DNA from: Acanthamoeba lenticulata
Taxonomy: Eukaryota > Discosea > Longamoebia > Acanthamoebidae
Assembly: GCA_002179805.1 (NCBI GenBank)
Contig: NAVB01000570.1
Span: forward strand, 1-40,186
DNA: 40,186 nucleotides
Reading direction: 5' to 3'
Shown here: positions 32,601 to 40,002 of the stretch, one piece after another
Layout: each line of letters opens with the position of its first letter
Position numbering within the stretch: the first letter of the stretch is position 1
The notes under the pieces: model-generated
What the model saw: the letters and a program-made list of their open reading frames with translations, nothing else
Told to the model about the DNA's origin: nothing
Databases searched by the model: none
Translations under genes and position numbers: made by a program

Positions 32601-35600
32601 GGCTGACGGAGACCTGGCCGCTGCCGTCGAGGCGGCCCAGCTCCTGCAGCTTGAGCGTGCCACGGATGCTGGAGCTAGCGCTGAGGATCACTGTGCCGGA
32701 AGAGACGATGCTGAGCGAGCTCGAGAAGATCAGGGTCTGGTACGCCGTGAGACTGCCGCCGGAGCAGGTCGTCGCCGGGAGCGACACGCCAAAGGCGCTC
32801 ACGCTCAGCACGCCGGCCGAGATGTTAAGCGCGCTGCCGAGGCTCTTGACCGTGGTGAGTGAGGTCAGGTAGACCTGGCCGCCGGCGACCGTGGTCGGGC
32901 CGCTCAGGTTGATCTGGCCCGAGAGCGAGGCGCTGCCCGCAGTGAAGCTCACCGAACCGCTGCCCTGGAGGCTCGAGCCCTGGTCGAGCGAGAACGAGCC
33001 GCCGGCAAACTGGAGCGCCGCCGAGGCCGCTGAGGCGCTGAAAATGCCGGTCGAGGACGACGTGCCGCCACCGGAGAGAGCCAGCGTGCCAGAGGAGACA
33101 GTGATGCTGCCCGAGTTGGTGAGCGTCGCAACGACGGCCGACGTGTCGGTACCGGCGTTCTTGGTCAGCAGACCCGTGTTGACGATCGTCCAGCCAGAAC
33201 CCACCAGGTTGCCGCCCGCGACAAGAGTGATGGTGCCGTTGTTGGAGTTGCGGATCTGCGCGCCGGCTGAGCCGGTCAAGGTGCCAGCCACCGTGAACTG
33301 GCCATAGTTGGTCAACTGATGACCGTTGTTGATCTGCGACGTCAGAGTGCCAGCGGGCACCGTTGTGGTGTAGGCGACGAGGGTGCCGCCACCGAGGGCG
33401 CCGCCTTGCCACTGGAAGGTGCCGGTAACCGTCGTGAGACCCGAGCCGCGCAGCACGCCGCCCAACGCGAGGACGAAGTTGGACTCCAAGTTGAGGCGGA
33501 TGCCCGACTTGACCGAGATGGCGGCCTGCAGCCAGAGGTCGCCCGGAATGGTGACGTCGGCGTTGAAGACATGCGTGCCACCGGTGATGTTGAGCGCGCT
33601 CGGGAAGCGCATGGGCGTGTTGAGCACGAGGCTACCGCCGACGAGAGCCGTGTCCGGCAGCTGCGCAGAGAGCGCGTTGACGGTGAGCTGGCTCGACTCG
33701 CTCGGGCCCTGAATGATCAGCTTGGCGCCGAGCGAGGTGACCGAGGCCGACGCGGCCAGCGTGTGAATGCCGCTCTGGACCGTGGTGACGCCCTGAATGT
33801 TGTAGCCGGCGCTGATGGTCGCGCTGCCGCCCGTGAAGTTCACCGAGCCGGCGCCCGCAATCGTCGAACCGGCGTTGAACTGGGACGTGCCGCCGGCCAG
33901 CTGCAGAACGGCTGATGCGGCCACGTTGATGGGACCGGTGAAGACGCCACCACCCTGGACGGAAAAGACGCCGTTGGTGATGTTGATAGTGCCCGTGCTG
34001 GTGATGGACGGCAGCAGCACGGCCGTCCCGGGGTCGGTCAGGACCAGCGAGCCCACGTTGTTCAGCGACCAGGCGCTGCCCGCCAGCACAGCGCCGGCCT
34101 GGAGCACCACGGTGCCCGAGTTCTTGAACGTGGCCGCTCCGCTGCCGGTCAGCTTGCCCGAGATGACGCAGTTCCCGTTGGAGTTGAGCGTGCCACCCGT
34201 GATCGACGAGCTGCCCGCGATGACGAGCGACTGCTGCGCGTCGATTCGCTGCAGCGAGATGGTGCCGCCGCCCAGCGTGAGGTCATTCGCGAACGTGGCA
34301 AAGCCCGTGCCGGTGAACAAGCCTCCGGCCAGCGTGTTGTTGACGCCCGTGGCCTGGAATACGTTGTTCACGGTCATCGTGCCGCCGGTCTGGATGAACG
34401 AGCTCGTGACAAAGAGCGAGCCGCCCAGCGTCATCTTGCCGTTGGCGACGGTCAACCGGTCCAGGGTCAGCGAGTCGGCCGAGCCGGGCAGGATGATCTC
34501 GCCCGCCGCGCCCGTAATGCGCACTTGCGAGCCCAGGCGCGTGATCGACGTGCCGATACCAATGTTGATTGGAGCCGACACCTCGGCCGTACCCGCGTTG
34601 TCCAGCTGCGAGTATCTGCATTAGCGCACAACAACAACAACAACAACAAAAACATGTGAGTTCGCCATGACCGACAGAAGAGAGGAGCGAGTTTTGAGGG
34701 TTGCAAGGAGAAACGCAACTGGTAATACACAGTGCCCGCGGTGTAGTACATGGTGCCGCTCGAGACGATGGTGGTACCCACGTTGACGCTGGTCGTCGCA
34801 CCCGCGAAGTTGATGGCACCAGTGGCGGCGATGTTGATCGGCGCCCAGGCGTCGCTGCCACCGGTGAGGGTGAGCATGCCCTGAAGGATGTTGAGCACGC
34901 CTCGGTGGCTCATGTAGGCCGACGACTGGAAGGTGCTGTTCGGCAGCGGGAGCGACACGTTCAGGGTGCCGTTGTTGGCGAACAACGCCGTGCCCACCCC
35001 GGTGAGAGTGACCGCGTTCGAAACCACAAAATCGCTCTGCGCAGGCAAATCCAATAACGCGTCGTGGTGGTGGTGGTCATGTCAGCTTTTAAGAGCGCCG
35101 CCACGCGTAGCGTAAACATAGATGGGTCAAATGGTTGGTCATACCCCTGGCGAGTTGATGAACATGGAACCGGTGTTGAGGGTGAGGCCGCCGCTCCGCC
35201 ACAAACCACCACTGTGGGCACAGCAAAAAAACAGGGACAAAAAAACAGTCAGCGTGCTAGAAGGCACGTGCAAGGAGGGGCATGAAGAGACACGCGTACG
35301 CGTTGATGCTGAGCGTGGTTCCGGCGTTGAGCGTGCGCCCGGGGCAGGTCGCGCACTCCAGCGTGAGGAGACCGTTGATGTTGGTGGTCGTTGACATACT
35401 CAGCACGCCGCCACCCCACACCAAGGGTCCGTTGACCTGCCGGCGGTTGTAGCTGAGCATGGAGGGCCAATCTTTCGCATTTGTGAAAATTGGGGGGGGG
35501 AAGGGGTGAACGTACCGTAAGCCTACCCGTGCCGTAGATGTTGGAGGCCGCCGTTCCATTGTAGGTCAACGACGAAACGGTCAGAGTTGTGGGCCTGCAT

Positions 35601-36021
35601 TAAATGAAATGAAATCAAGATCAGAATTTGATGCATCGGCTGGCTTGTAGATCTTGAAAAAAAAAAAAAATTTCGGGGCAGCAGACAAAACTTGGCAGCG
35701 GAGCACGTACGCTTGCGCGCTGATGCTGCCAGCAGTGATCGTGAGTGACTTGACTGCGATGACCGCGTTGAGCTGCACGGTCACGGCAGCCTTGTCCAAT
35801 ACAACATCATCATCGGTGGTGGGGGCGACGCCGCCAACCCAGTTGGTGTTGTCGGTCCACAGGCCGCCGTCGGGGCCAGACCATCGGACAGTGGCGCCGG
35901 CCACACCAGAGGGAGGAACCACCAGGAGCGCGATGGTAACGATCAGGCAGAGCCACACCAGGACATTTAGTTTACAACCTATGTGACGGGCATCACCACC
36001 ACAACCACCATCACAAACCAT
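2601..36021 (-). CDS. Giant type I membrane beta-solenoid protein (10,914 aa) with EGF, LamG-like, vWD and NPF-tail
   Basis: Eight exons, in transcript order: 36021-35711, 35594-35516, 35436-35300, 35211-35145, 35036-34731, 34605-30952, 30871-30770, 30689-2601. They sum to 32,745 bases with no internal stop. Order: signal peptide (about 1-43); first cap domain (about 44-100); beta-solenoid module A to about 3630; EGF-like pair (about 3634-3699); second cap (about 3703-3758); module B to about 10,300, holding a LamG-like domain at about 6243-6458; five EGFs (10,303-10,472); vWD with G-D-P-H-V (10,472-10,680) and a C8-like stretch; a sixth EGF (10,790-10,819); transmembrane helix (10,830-10,864); K-Q-R-R stop-transfer and a 50-residue tail with S-N-P-F-H. 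The solenoid is rich in G, S, T, V and N, poor in charge, and full of N-x-S/T sequons. ATG 36021 was chosen because it gives a clean signal peptide; ATG 36084 is an in-frame alternative. A giant surface adhesin or receptor is the likely role (inference). The exact junction at 34730/34731 (GTGTAT donor) is the least certain. Confidence 0.88.
2604..2859 (-). other. Transmembrane helix and cytoplasmic tail of the giant protein
   Basis: The helix runs from T-T-I-I-G-A-V-V-G-G through an alanine run, a C-C-C cluster and G-A-C-I-L-L-R-F, followed by K-Q-R-R as stop-transfer. The cysteines at the inner face could be palmitoylated. The tail is acidic at first (P-E-E-D-V-E-L-S-E), then carries S-N-P-F-H at 2667-2675. 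NPF is the classic ligand of EH-domain endocytic adaptors. The topology (outside N, inside C) agrees with the signal peptide and the extracellular EGF domains. Confidence 0.85.
2880..2985 (-). other. Juxtamembrane EGF-like domain
   Basis: C-x3-C-S-L-H-G-Q-C-V-D-G-Q-C-V-C-E-A-G-W-T-G-S-N-C: the six-cysteine EGF pattern with the G-W-T-G turn. It sits about ten residues outside the membrane helix. Confidence 0.9.
3000..3931 (-). other. vWD domain, glycine linker and C8-like segment
   Basis: F-C-Q-I-F-G-D-P-H-V-M-S-F-D opens a von Willebrand factor D domain (F-G-D-P-H is the family hallmark), and G-L-C-G-S-N-G near 3400 is its usual exit. A C-H-C-G-C-G-C-H cluster and a Pro/Gly linker follow. 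Next comes C-S-Q-A-Y-L-P-P-T-F-W-Y-E-A-C-L-Q-D-Y-N-A-T, which resembles the C8 module that normally follows vWD (F-Y-E-A-C-x-x-D). In mucins and zonadhesin such units mediate disulfide assembly. Whether this one multimerises is unknown. Confidence 0.8.
3933..4440 (-). other. Cluster of five EGF-like domains
   Basis: Five consecutive C-S-G-x-G-x-C ... C-x-C-x(3)-[YFW]-x-G-x-x-C units, read from C-P-S-L-C-S-L-R-G-S-C to C-D-A-S-W-H-G-F-D-C. They close beta-solenoid module B and lead straight into the vWD domain. Confidence 0.93.
4440..4830 (-). other. Closing domain of solenoid module B (bacterial passenger-like)
   Basis: G-G-G-K-L-V-I-D-G-D-L-Y-Q, then F-E-I-G-G, V-D-Y-N-V-I, a small G-strand, and V-V-L-V-N-G-Y-T-P-L. 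This order (L-x-V-D-G ... D-x-L-x-V ... G-G-x-L-x-V-x-L-x-x-G-Y-x-P) is the usual end of bacterial secreted passenger-type repeats. The same layout closes module A at 24447-24790. Confidence 0.6.
6440..7462 (-). repeat. Recent tandem duplication, period 822 bases (274 residues)
   Basis: The segment about 6440-6640 recurs at about 7262-7462. Fifty bases are identical (6499-6548 and 7321-7370), and the following block holding H-V-C-G-C-G matches at 6559 and 7381. A third, older copy with L-C-G-C-G lies at 8236, 855 bases on. All copies stay in frame (274 and 285 residues), showing that the solenoid grows by unit duplication. Confidence 0.9.
15974..16620 (-). other. LamG-like (concanavalin-fold) domain inserted in module B
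   Basis: About 215 residues that break the repeat pattern: I-T-L-S-F-W-A-N-V, then G-Q-W-T-H-Y-A-L-S-V-D-G, V-F-Y-V-N-G, P-L-R-I-G-C, and S-V-D-E-V-R-L-F-S-R-A-L-S-G-S-E-V. The last motif is the hallmark of the LamGL/Laminin_G_3 family, jelly-roll domains that often bind glycans. One Cys pair each lies near S-Q-C-S-N and G-D-A-C-L. The flanks return at once to solenoid repeats. Confidence 0.9.
24075..24240 (-). other. Second cap domain (start of module B)
   Basis: A-T-W-T-C-T-G-N-A-N-W-F ... C-W-S-T-G-Y-V-P-R-S-T-D-T-A-V-V ... V-I-T-L ... I-N-A-L-V-L-S-S-G-T-L. It parallels the N-terminal cap in exon 1 (V-R-W-S-G ... N-W-V-G-G-V-A-P-T-T-D-D-D-V-V-L ... V-K-S-L-T-I). This W/NW/P/D order is typical at the start of bacterial passenger-type solenoids. 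Confidence 0.75.
24252..24446 (-). other. EGF-like pair closing module A
   Basis: C-P-Y-D-C-S-G-A-G-T-C ... C-S-C-S-G ... then C-A-S-K-C-S-G-H-G-T-C-V-N-S-N-C-V-C-T-A-P-Y-A-G-S-T-C. It sits between the closing domain of module A and the cap of module B, so the protein has two complete cap-solenoid-closing-EGF modules in series. Confidence 0.88.
24447..24790 (-). other. Closing domain of solenoid module A
   Basis: L-D-F-T-S-G-S-W-V-L-P, then P-R-L-V-T-G-G-T-A-N-F-D-G-T-L-T-F-T-F and Y-R-P-G-P-G-D-R-F-S-L-M-T. This is the same order of elements as in 4440-4830, again followed by EGF domains. Confidence 0.6.
25097..25151 (-). other. Four-cysteine cluster C-x2-C-x4-C-x2-C in module A
   Basis: A-C-E-N-C-Y-Y-N-L-C-H-D-C-F in the last solenoid unit of module A, in an aromatic-rich stretch (Y-Y-R-M, Y-W-W-H). 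Extracellular location favours disulfides over zinc. Confidence 0.85.
30690..30769 (-). other. Intron 7 of the giant gene, with a (TA)n run
   Basis: GTACGT donor after F-Y-N and CTGCAG acceptor before Q-R-D-G; phase 0. It holds (TA)n at 30730-30745. It is the last intron before the 28,089-base exon. Confidence 0.9.
30872..30951 (-). other. Intron 6 of the giant gene
   Basis: GTACGT donor after L-F-T-W and CTGCAG acceptor before T-G-G-A-I-Q; phase 0, 80 bases. The junction rebuilds the repeat motif W-T-G-G. Confidence 0.9.
34606..34730 (-). other. Intron 5 of the giant gene, with (CAA)n
   Basis: Proposed GTGTAT donor after Y-T-A-G-T and GCAG acceptor before L-D-N-A-G-T; phase 0, 125 bases. 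Contains a (CAA)n run at about 34628-34653. This donor is weaker than the others but is the only phase-compatible one seen. Confidence 0.7.
35037..35710 (-). other. Introns 1-4 of the giant gene with short exons 2-4
   Basis: Introns 35595-35710 (GTACGT...CAG, phase 2), 35437-35515 (GTACGT...CAG, phase 0), 35212-35299 (GTACGC...CAG, phase 2) and 35037-35144 (GTATGA...CAG, phase 0). The exons between them have 79, 137 and 67 bases. The joined protein reads smoothly, for example R-L-T|V-N-G-P-L-V-W-G-G and S-I-N-A|G-G-L-W-R-S-G-G, which matches the later repeats. Confidence 0.85.
35893..36021 (-). other. Signal peptide of the giant protein
   Basis: M-V-C-D-G-G-C-G-G-D-A-R-H-I-G-C-K, then a hydrophobic core V-L-V-W-L-C-L-I-V-T-I-A-L-L-V-V and a small-residue cleavage region P-S-G-V-A-G-A before T-V-R-W. 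Predicted cut after about residue 43. Confidence 0.85.
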
Positions 36022-36102
36022 GGTTACGAAATAGCTTAGCGGTGAGGCCAGCACGGCCCGAATGTGTCGGGCAAGTACAGTCATTCCCACCACATTCGGG
36101 CG

Positions 36103-36111
36103 CGAAATATA
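36103..36111 (-). promoter_or_regulatory. TATA-like element upstream of the giant gene
   Basis: TATATTTCG on the minus strand about 85 bases before the chosen ATG at 36021. Position and AT content are the only support. Confidence 0.25.
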
Positions 36112-36889
36112 GAGAGATACACAGATATAAAAAAGCTTAATGCGCGGTTTCGGGGCAGTGATCAGCAACCGCAGGGTGAAACAGTTTCTGTTCCAAAGAA
36201 CAAAATGTGACCACAGGGAGAATAAAAAAATTTTAAGGCACATGCCAGGGTGCCCATTGGTGGAAATAGGGTATAGGCGGACCCGACCACAAGACGCATG
36301 AAAACGAGAATGAGGACAACGGTTGAGGTGAAGAAGAAGCGGCCCCAGCTGGGAGGCAACGCAAGTGCGGTTGAAGAGATAGGAAGAGAAGAAAACATGC
36401 ATCAAAGACAGACTAGAAGTAGGGGGCGGGGGCATACCCATATTGCTGGTAGTTTCTGTATGCCAACTACAAAACTGGATCAAAGCTATTCGCGTTGATA
36501 AACGGCCCAGCAGCAGAGATGGGCAGGCCTGCAGAAAACAACACCACACACACAACACCAAACACACACGCGGTCGAGCGGGGAGGGGAAGTGTGCAAGT
36601 CTTTGTGTCTCTCTCTGTGGCCCGGAAGCAGCTGCCGGTCCGCAGCGCCTGGTGCGGTGGGGTGTAATGTGTTGGCTCGGGGAGAAGGGAAGAGTACGAA
36701 AAGACCACAGGCGCGAACACAGCCCGTGGTATGCTTCCCCGTTGTTGTGTGTCGACAATCTAGAAACGTGGTCCTGGTGGTTGCCAGGAGGAAGGTTGAA
36801 AATTATAGTCTCCGATTGGGCAAAATGTTAGGTATCAACCGGCGTTCTCCGGCGCCGAAGGGGCTCCCACTGCGGAGGCAACGCAAAGG

Positions 36890-36899
36890 CCAATAAAAT
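36890..36899 (+). promoter_or_regulatory. CCAATAAAAT element upstream of the ependymin-like gene
   Basis: An AT-rich TATA-like word combined with CCAAT, about 145 bases before ATG 37042, in otherwise GC-rich sequence. Weak call. Confidence 0.25.
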
Positions 36900-37041
36900 C
36901 GTTAGGAGCGAATTCATCACATCATTCCCACTACACAAACCCGTCGTCTTCTCCCGTTCAAAACGCCATAAACCAAGAAGAAAGAAGGAGAGAAGAAGAA
37001 GCGGCGAACAGCGCCACGAGACGCGTCAGAACAGAAGCAGC

Positions 37042-38339
37042 ATGCTGTTGGAAAAAAAGACAAGCTCGCCTGCTGGCTTCGCCCAGCACCCGCGACTTCT
37101 TTTTCTACCTGGCGGTGCTCCCCTCTTGGTCATTATCTTAAGCTTGGGTGTTCTGGCTCTGTGGATTCCTTCGGGGGCCGGGGACGTGTCCGTCACGCCC
37201 TGCTTTACGGCCAACCTCCAAATCGCCTCAACCAACGGAAGAACGAGCACGGGAGTTCTGTACTACAACGCTAACTACCCAGCAACTCGTTTTGAAGCCC
37301 ACACCATCCCAGACCGCAGCGGCGACGGTCCGTTGACCCCCTCCCCAACAACCCCTTCCACAGTTCCCACCCCCCCCCCCATAGCGCGTCTTCTTCTTTT
37401 CCGGGACCACCAGGTCGTTTTCCTGCCGTAGGTGGGGGTGTGGGTGACCACTCCAGCCTCTTATCTATCTTCTAGCCCATTATCTCAATCTTCTCTCTCT
37501 CTCTCTGTCTCTTTTCTCTCTTTCTCTTTCGCAGACCCGGACTGGGTTCACATCTGGAACTACCAAACGGTAAACACGGCCGATCTCCATGGGTTTTTGT
37601 GGTGGTGATGGTGGTGGGTGGTGAGGTTAGTTCTCCTGCGAGTTGTTGACGAGACTGATGATCCCCTTTATCCTCCTCTTCCTTCTCCGTCCTCCTCTTT
37701 CTCCTCCCTCCTCCTCCTCCTCCTCCTCGTCCATGAATGCTCAGGGATACAAGTACATTCTGCTGAAGGAGAGTGGCGGCACTCAGTGCCTCAATCAGAC
37801 CGGGTCTAAATCCATGCCGTTCATCAACTGTCCCACCCCCTCTTCCTCCGACCCCTACTCGTCTTCGGATTGCTACAGTTATTATTGCTACTATACCGGC
37901 GCTGTCATGACCCTGCGGAGGTATGGCGGAAGAGATCTACACATGTCAAGTTTGTTTGATTCTAACTCTTCAACCCCACGCACGCACACACACACACATA
38001 CGTACAATCTTAACAATCAAGATGCTATTGGAACTCTGACAGCACTCTCGCTTCAATTGTCTTCGAGGATGGTACGGCAGTCCGTTATTTGCTCTTCCCT
38101 TTCTCTTCTTCTCTCCTTCCTCCTTCCTTCTCTTTGTAACTCTGGTGGTGGTGGTGGTGGCGGTGGATGCGTGTGTTTGGGGTACGCGCCCAGGCTACTT
38201 TTACTGGAGCGATTACAACTACTGGTGGCACGTAAATTCGCAAACAACGTGGACGTTTTCGGGGTGGAACTACGCCTGCCCAGACTCATCCAAGTTCAGC
38301 CCAGGCTTTGCTTGTGACGGCATCTTGGACTCGAGCTAA
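37042..38339 (+). CDS. Small secreted or membrane-anchored protein (223 aa), ependymin-like
   Basis: Five exons: 37042-37327, 37535-37569, 37745-37920, 38043-38071, 38194-38339; 672 bases in frame. Exons 2 and 4 are microexons (35 and 29 bases), found because they join phase-correctly: G-D|D-P-D-W-V-H-I-W-N-Y-Q-T|G-Y-K-Y-I-L-L and L-R-S|T-L-A-S-I-V-F-E-D-G|Y-F-Y-W. The N-terminus has a hydrophobic run (P-L-L-V-I-I-L-S-L-G-V-L-A-L-W-I) that is a signal peptide or anchor. The mature part has G-V-L-Y-Y-N-A-N-Y-P-A-T-R-F-E, H-I-W-N-Y-Q-T-G-Y-K-Y-I-L and G-T-Q-C, the strand order of ependymin-type lipid-binding proteins, and several cysteines. This similarity is a pattern judgement; function unknown. 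It is transcribed away from the giant gene. Confidence 0.75.
37328..37534 (+). other. Intron 1 of the ependymin-like gene with poly-C and CT runs
   Basis: GTCCGT donor and CGCAG acceptor, 207 bases, phase 1. It contains a C homopolymer near 37370-37380 and a long CT-rich tract (about 37488-37533) serving as polypyrimidine tract. Confidence 0.8.
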
Positions 38340-38607
38340 AAGAGAAAGAGAGAGAGAGAGAGAAAGAAACCACAATGCACGGCCCACTACACTGAGGGGA
38401 AGTTTTTCCTCTTCTAAGGCCTTTTTGGGGCCTCCGGAGACCACAAACACACAAGATAAGAACAAGTACATGCCGAGAGTTACTGCATTTGTCTCCACCC
38501 ATTTGCGGGGCAGGCGAGGGAAAACACATTTTCCCGGATCAAAAGAAAAATATGATGTGAGGCAACCGACCTCAGCGCGCCTGAGACTGCCCTCGCGCGC
38601 CCAGCAA
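38340..38607. other. Short spacer with a (GA)n run
   Basis: Starts with AGAGAG repeats (about 38341-38367). It holds the 3' end of the upstream gene and the promoter/5' UTR of the TLC gene. No separate gene is seen. Confidence 0.6.
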
Positions 38608-40002
38608 ATGGTGGAGACCACGGCGACAGCTTCTTTGAGCGCCACCACACCTATGGCTGCACCAGCGCTCAACCTTGGCAGTAACGACTCCTTTTTCCTT
38701 CGTCATCACCATTATCATGATGGCGGTGATTACGCATGCGGCTTCACGCCAGCTTCAATCGGCCTCGTGCTGTTCAGCGCTGCATTCTTCACTTTCATCT
38801 ACAACGCCAGCTCGTTCGTCTTCACGCGGCTGAGCTCCACCTACTGCGGCCTCCCACCCAAGCTCCAGCTGCGGTGGGACAACCGCATCGCCTCGACAGT
38901 GCACGCGCTCATCATCGTGCCCGGCTGCCTTCATGCCTTCCTCTTCGCCTATGACCCCCAGATTCTTACCCCCCACTTTGCCGTTCTTGGGTGCAACAGC
39001 GGTAAACTCTCTTTTGCATTCCCTATTTCCATCTGTTGTTCGGAGGATTGAATTTGGAAGAGGATGAGGGAATGGTTGTTGTTGTCGTTTAATCTCAAAC
39101 CTGTGGTGGTTTTGGGGGGAGGGCTGTAGAGGCAATGATATGGGCCTGCATCAGCGCGGGCTACTTCACGTGGGACTGGTTGACCTACCTTCTCTACGTG
39201 GTGACCCGCCGGACGGACGACGTCGAAGTGGGCGAATTTGTACACGCCTTTGTACGCGCGAGCCCTCCCCCCCCCCGCAACAACGCTTGGGAAGCTTTCC
39301 TTGCTCTGGCCCTCTCCAAGAGCTCTCCTCGGCTTCTGTCGTTTCTTATTGAGGGTCTCTCTCTTTCTTTCTCTCTCTCTCTCTCTCTCACTCACTCTGT
39401 ATGTGTGCTGTAATGTTACCAGGTCTGCTGGCTGGCCTATCTCCTCACTGTGGTACGTTCCTCTCTTCCTTGACGGCTGAAACGACAGCTATTTATCTTG
39501 TTGTTGTCGTTCACTGTCGTGACGTCATGTTTGGGGGGGGGGTGCAGAGCCCGTTTGTGCAGTACTACGGAATGTTCTTCTTGGCCTACGAGCTCTCGAC
39601 GCCCTTTGTTAACTTCCACTGTACGGCGCACGCACGTGCGGAGCAAGTCGGTGGGGAAATTGACTGTTGTCTTCTTGCGCTGCTGCTGCTGCTGCTTCAG
39701 GGTTCATGGATAAGTTCATGGTGCCCAACAGCAACCCGATCAAGCTGCTCAACGGCATCTTGCTGATCGTGGGCTTCTTCTTGGCACGAATCGCCTTCGG
39801 GTTCTACTATTCGTACGCCATCGTGCGGGACCTTTACATCGTGGCAACGGACAACATCAGTGCGGGTGGCCCGATGTGGATCAACGTGAACGCAGGGGTC
39901 ATCACATTCATCATCCTCACCATGTGTGTCCTCAACACCCACTGGTTCAGCCTCATCATCAGCTTTGTACAGAAGAAGCCTCGTGCGGTCAAGAAAGAAT
40001 GA
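38608..40002 (+). CDS. TLC-domain multipass protein (306 aa), TLCD4/TMEM56-like
   Basis: Five exons: 38608-39001, 39130-39251, 39423-39452, 39548-39620, 39701-40002; 921 bases in frame. TLC (TRAM/LAG1/CLN8) proteins are ER or membrane lipid-related proteins. Family marks are R-I-A-S-T-V-H-A-L near the second helix, F-V-H-A-F in the middle and E-L-S-T-P-F-V-N-F-H-W-F-M, which matches TMEM56-type members. About seven hydrophobic helices are visible. Exon 3 is a 30-base microexon (V-C-W-L-A-Y-L-L-T-V). The Trp of H-W-F is rebuilt across the intron 39621-39700. The usual His-His pair is His-Ala here. The basic tail ends V-K-K-E, with Lys at -3 but not a canonical ER retrieval signal. ATG 38608 is preferred; the frame is open upstream. 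Substrate unknown. Confidence 0.87.
39358..39390. repeat. (CT)n microsatellite in TLC intron 2
   Basis: A CT-rich repeat upstream of the acceptor of intron 2 (39252-39422), so it may double as polypyrimidine tract. Similar CT runs occur at 37488-37533 and 40048-40070. Confidence 0.85.

Larger units (their letters stand above)
4830..35436 (-). repeat. Beta-solenoid superrepeats with the K-x14-W-x-x-G signature
   Basis: The solenoid is built from units averaging about 270-290 residues. Each has W-x-G-G-x-x-x-G-x-G-T, then K-x-[LI], then W-x-x-G-[NDS]-[IV], F-x-N-x-G, L-x-L-x-G-G-G and a second G-x-G turn. The Lys and Trp are separated by exactly 14 residues in at least 15 copies, including K-T-L-S-Q-R...W-S-A-G-D, K-T-L-I-S-R...W-S-A-G-N, K-Q-I-T-T-R...W-L-D-G-D and K-S-L-D-S-R...W-L-G-G-D. 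Other copies keep W-x-x-G with Arg, Thr or other residues at the Lys place, so about 34 units are recognisable. One unit is split by the intron at 30690-30769. I recognise no named repeat family. Confidence 0.85.
36022..37041. other. Intergenic region between two divergent genes
   Basis: No coding exon is supported in this 1 kb. It must hold the promoters of the giant gene (leftward) and the ependymin-like gene (rightward). The plus strand contains a TATAAAAAA stretch near 36126 that is too far from either start to assign. Confidence 0.6.

Noticed and set aside
35581..36720. Long N-terminal extension of the giant protein up to 36720
   Set aside because: The upstream part lacks domain character, and the start at 36021 gives a proper signal peptide.
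36298..36896. Small plus-strand frames between the divergent genes
   Set aside because: No homology, no splice support, low-complexity; better explained as intergenic sequence.
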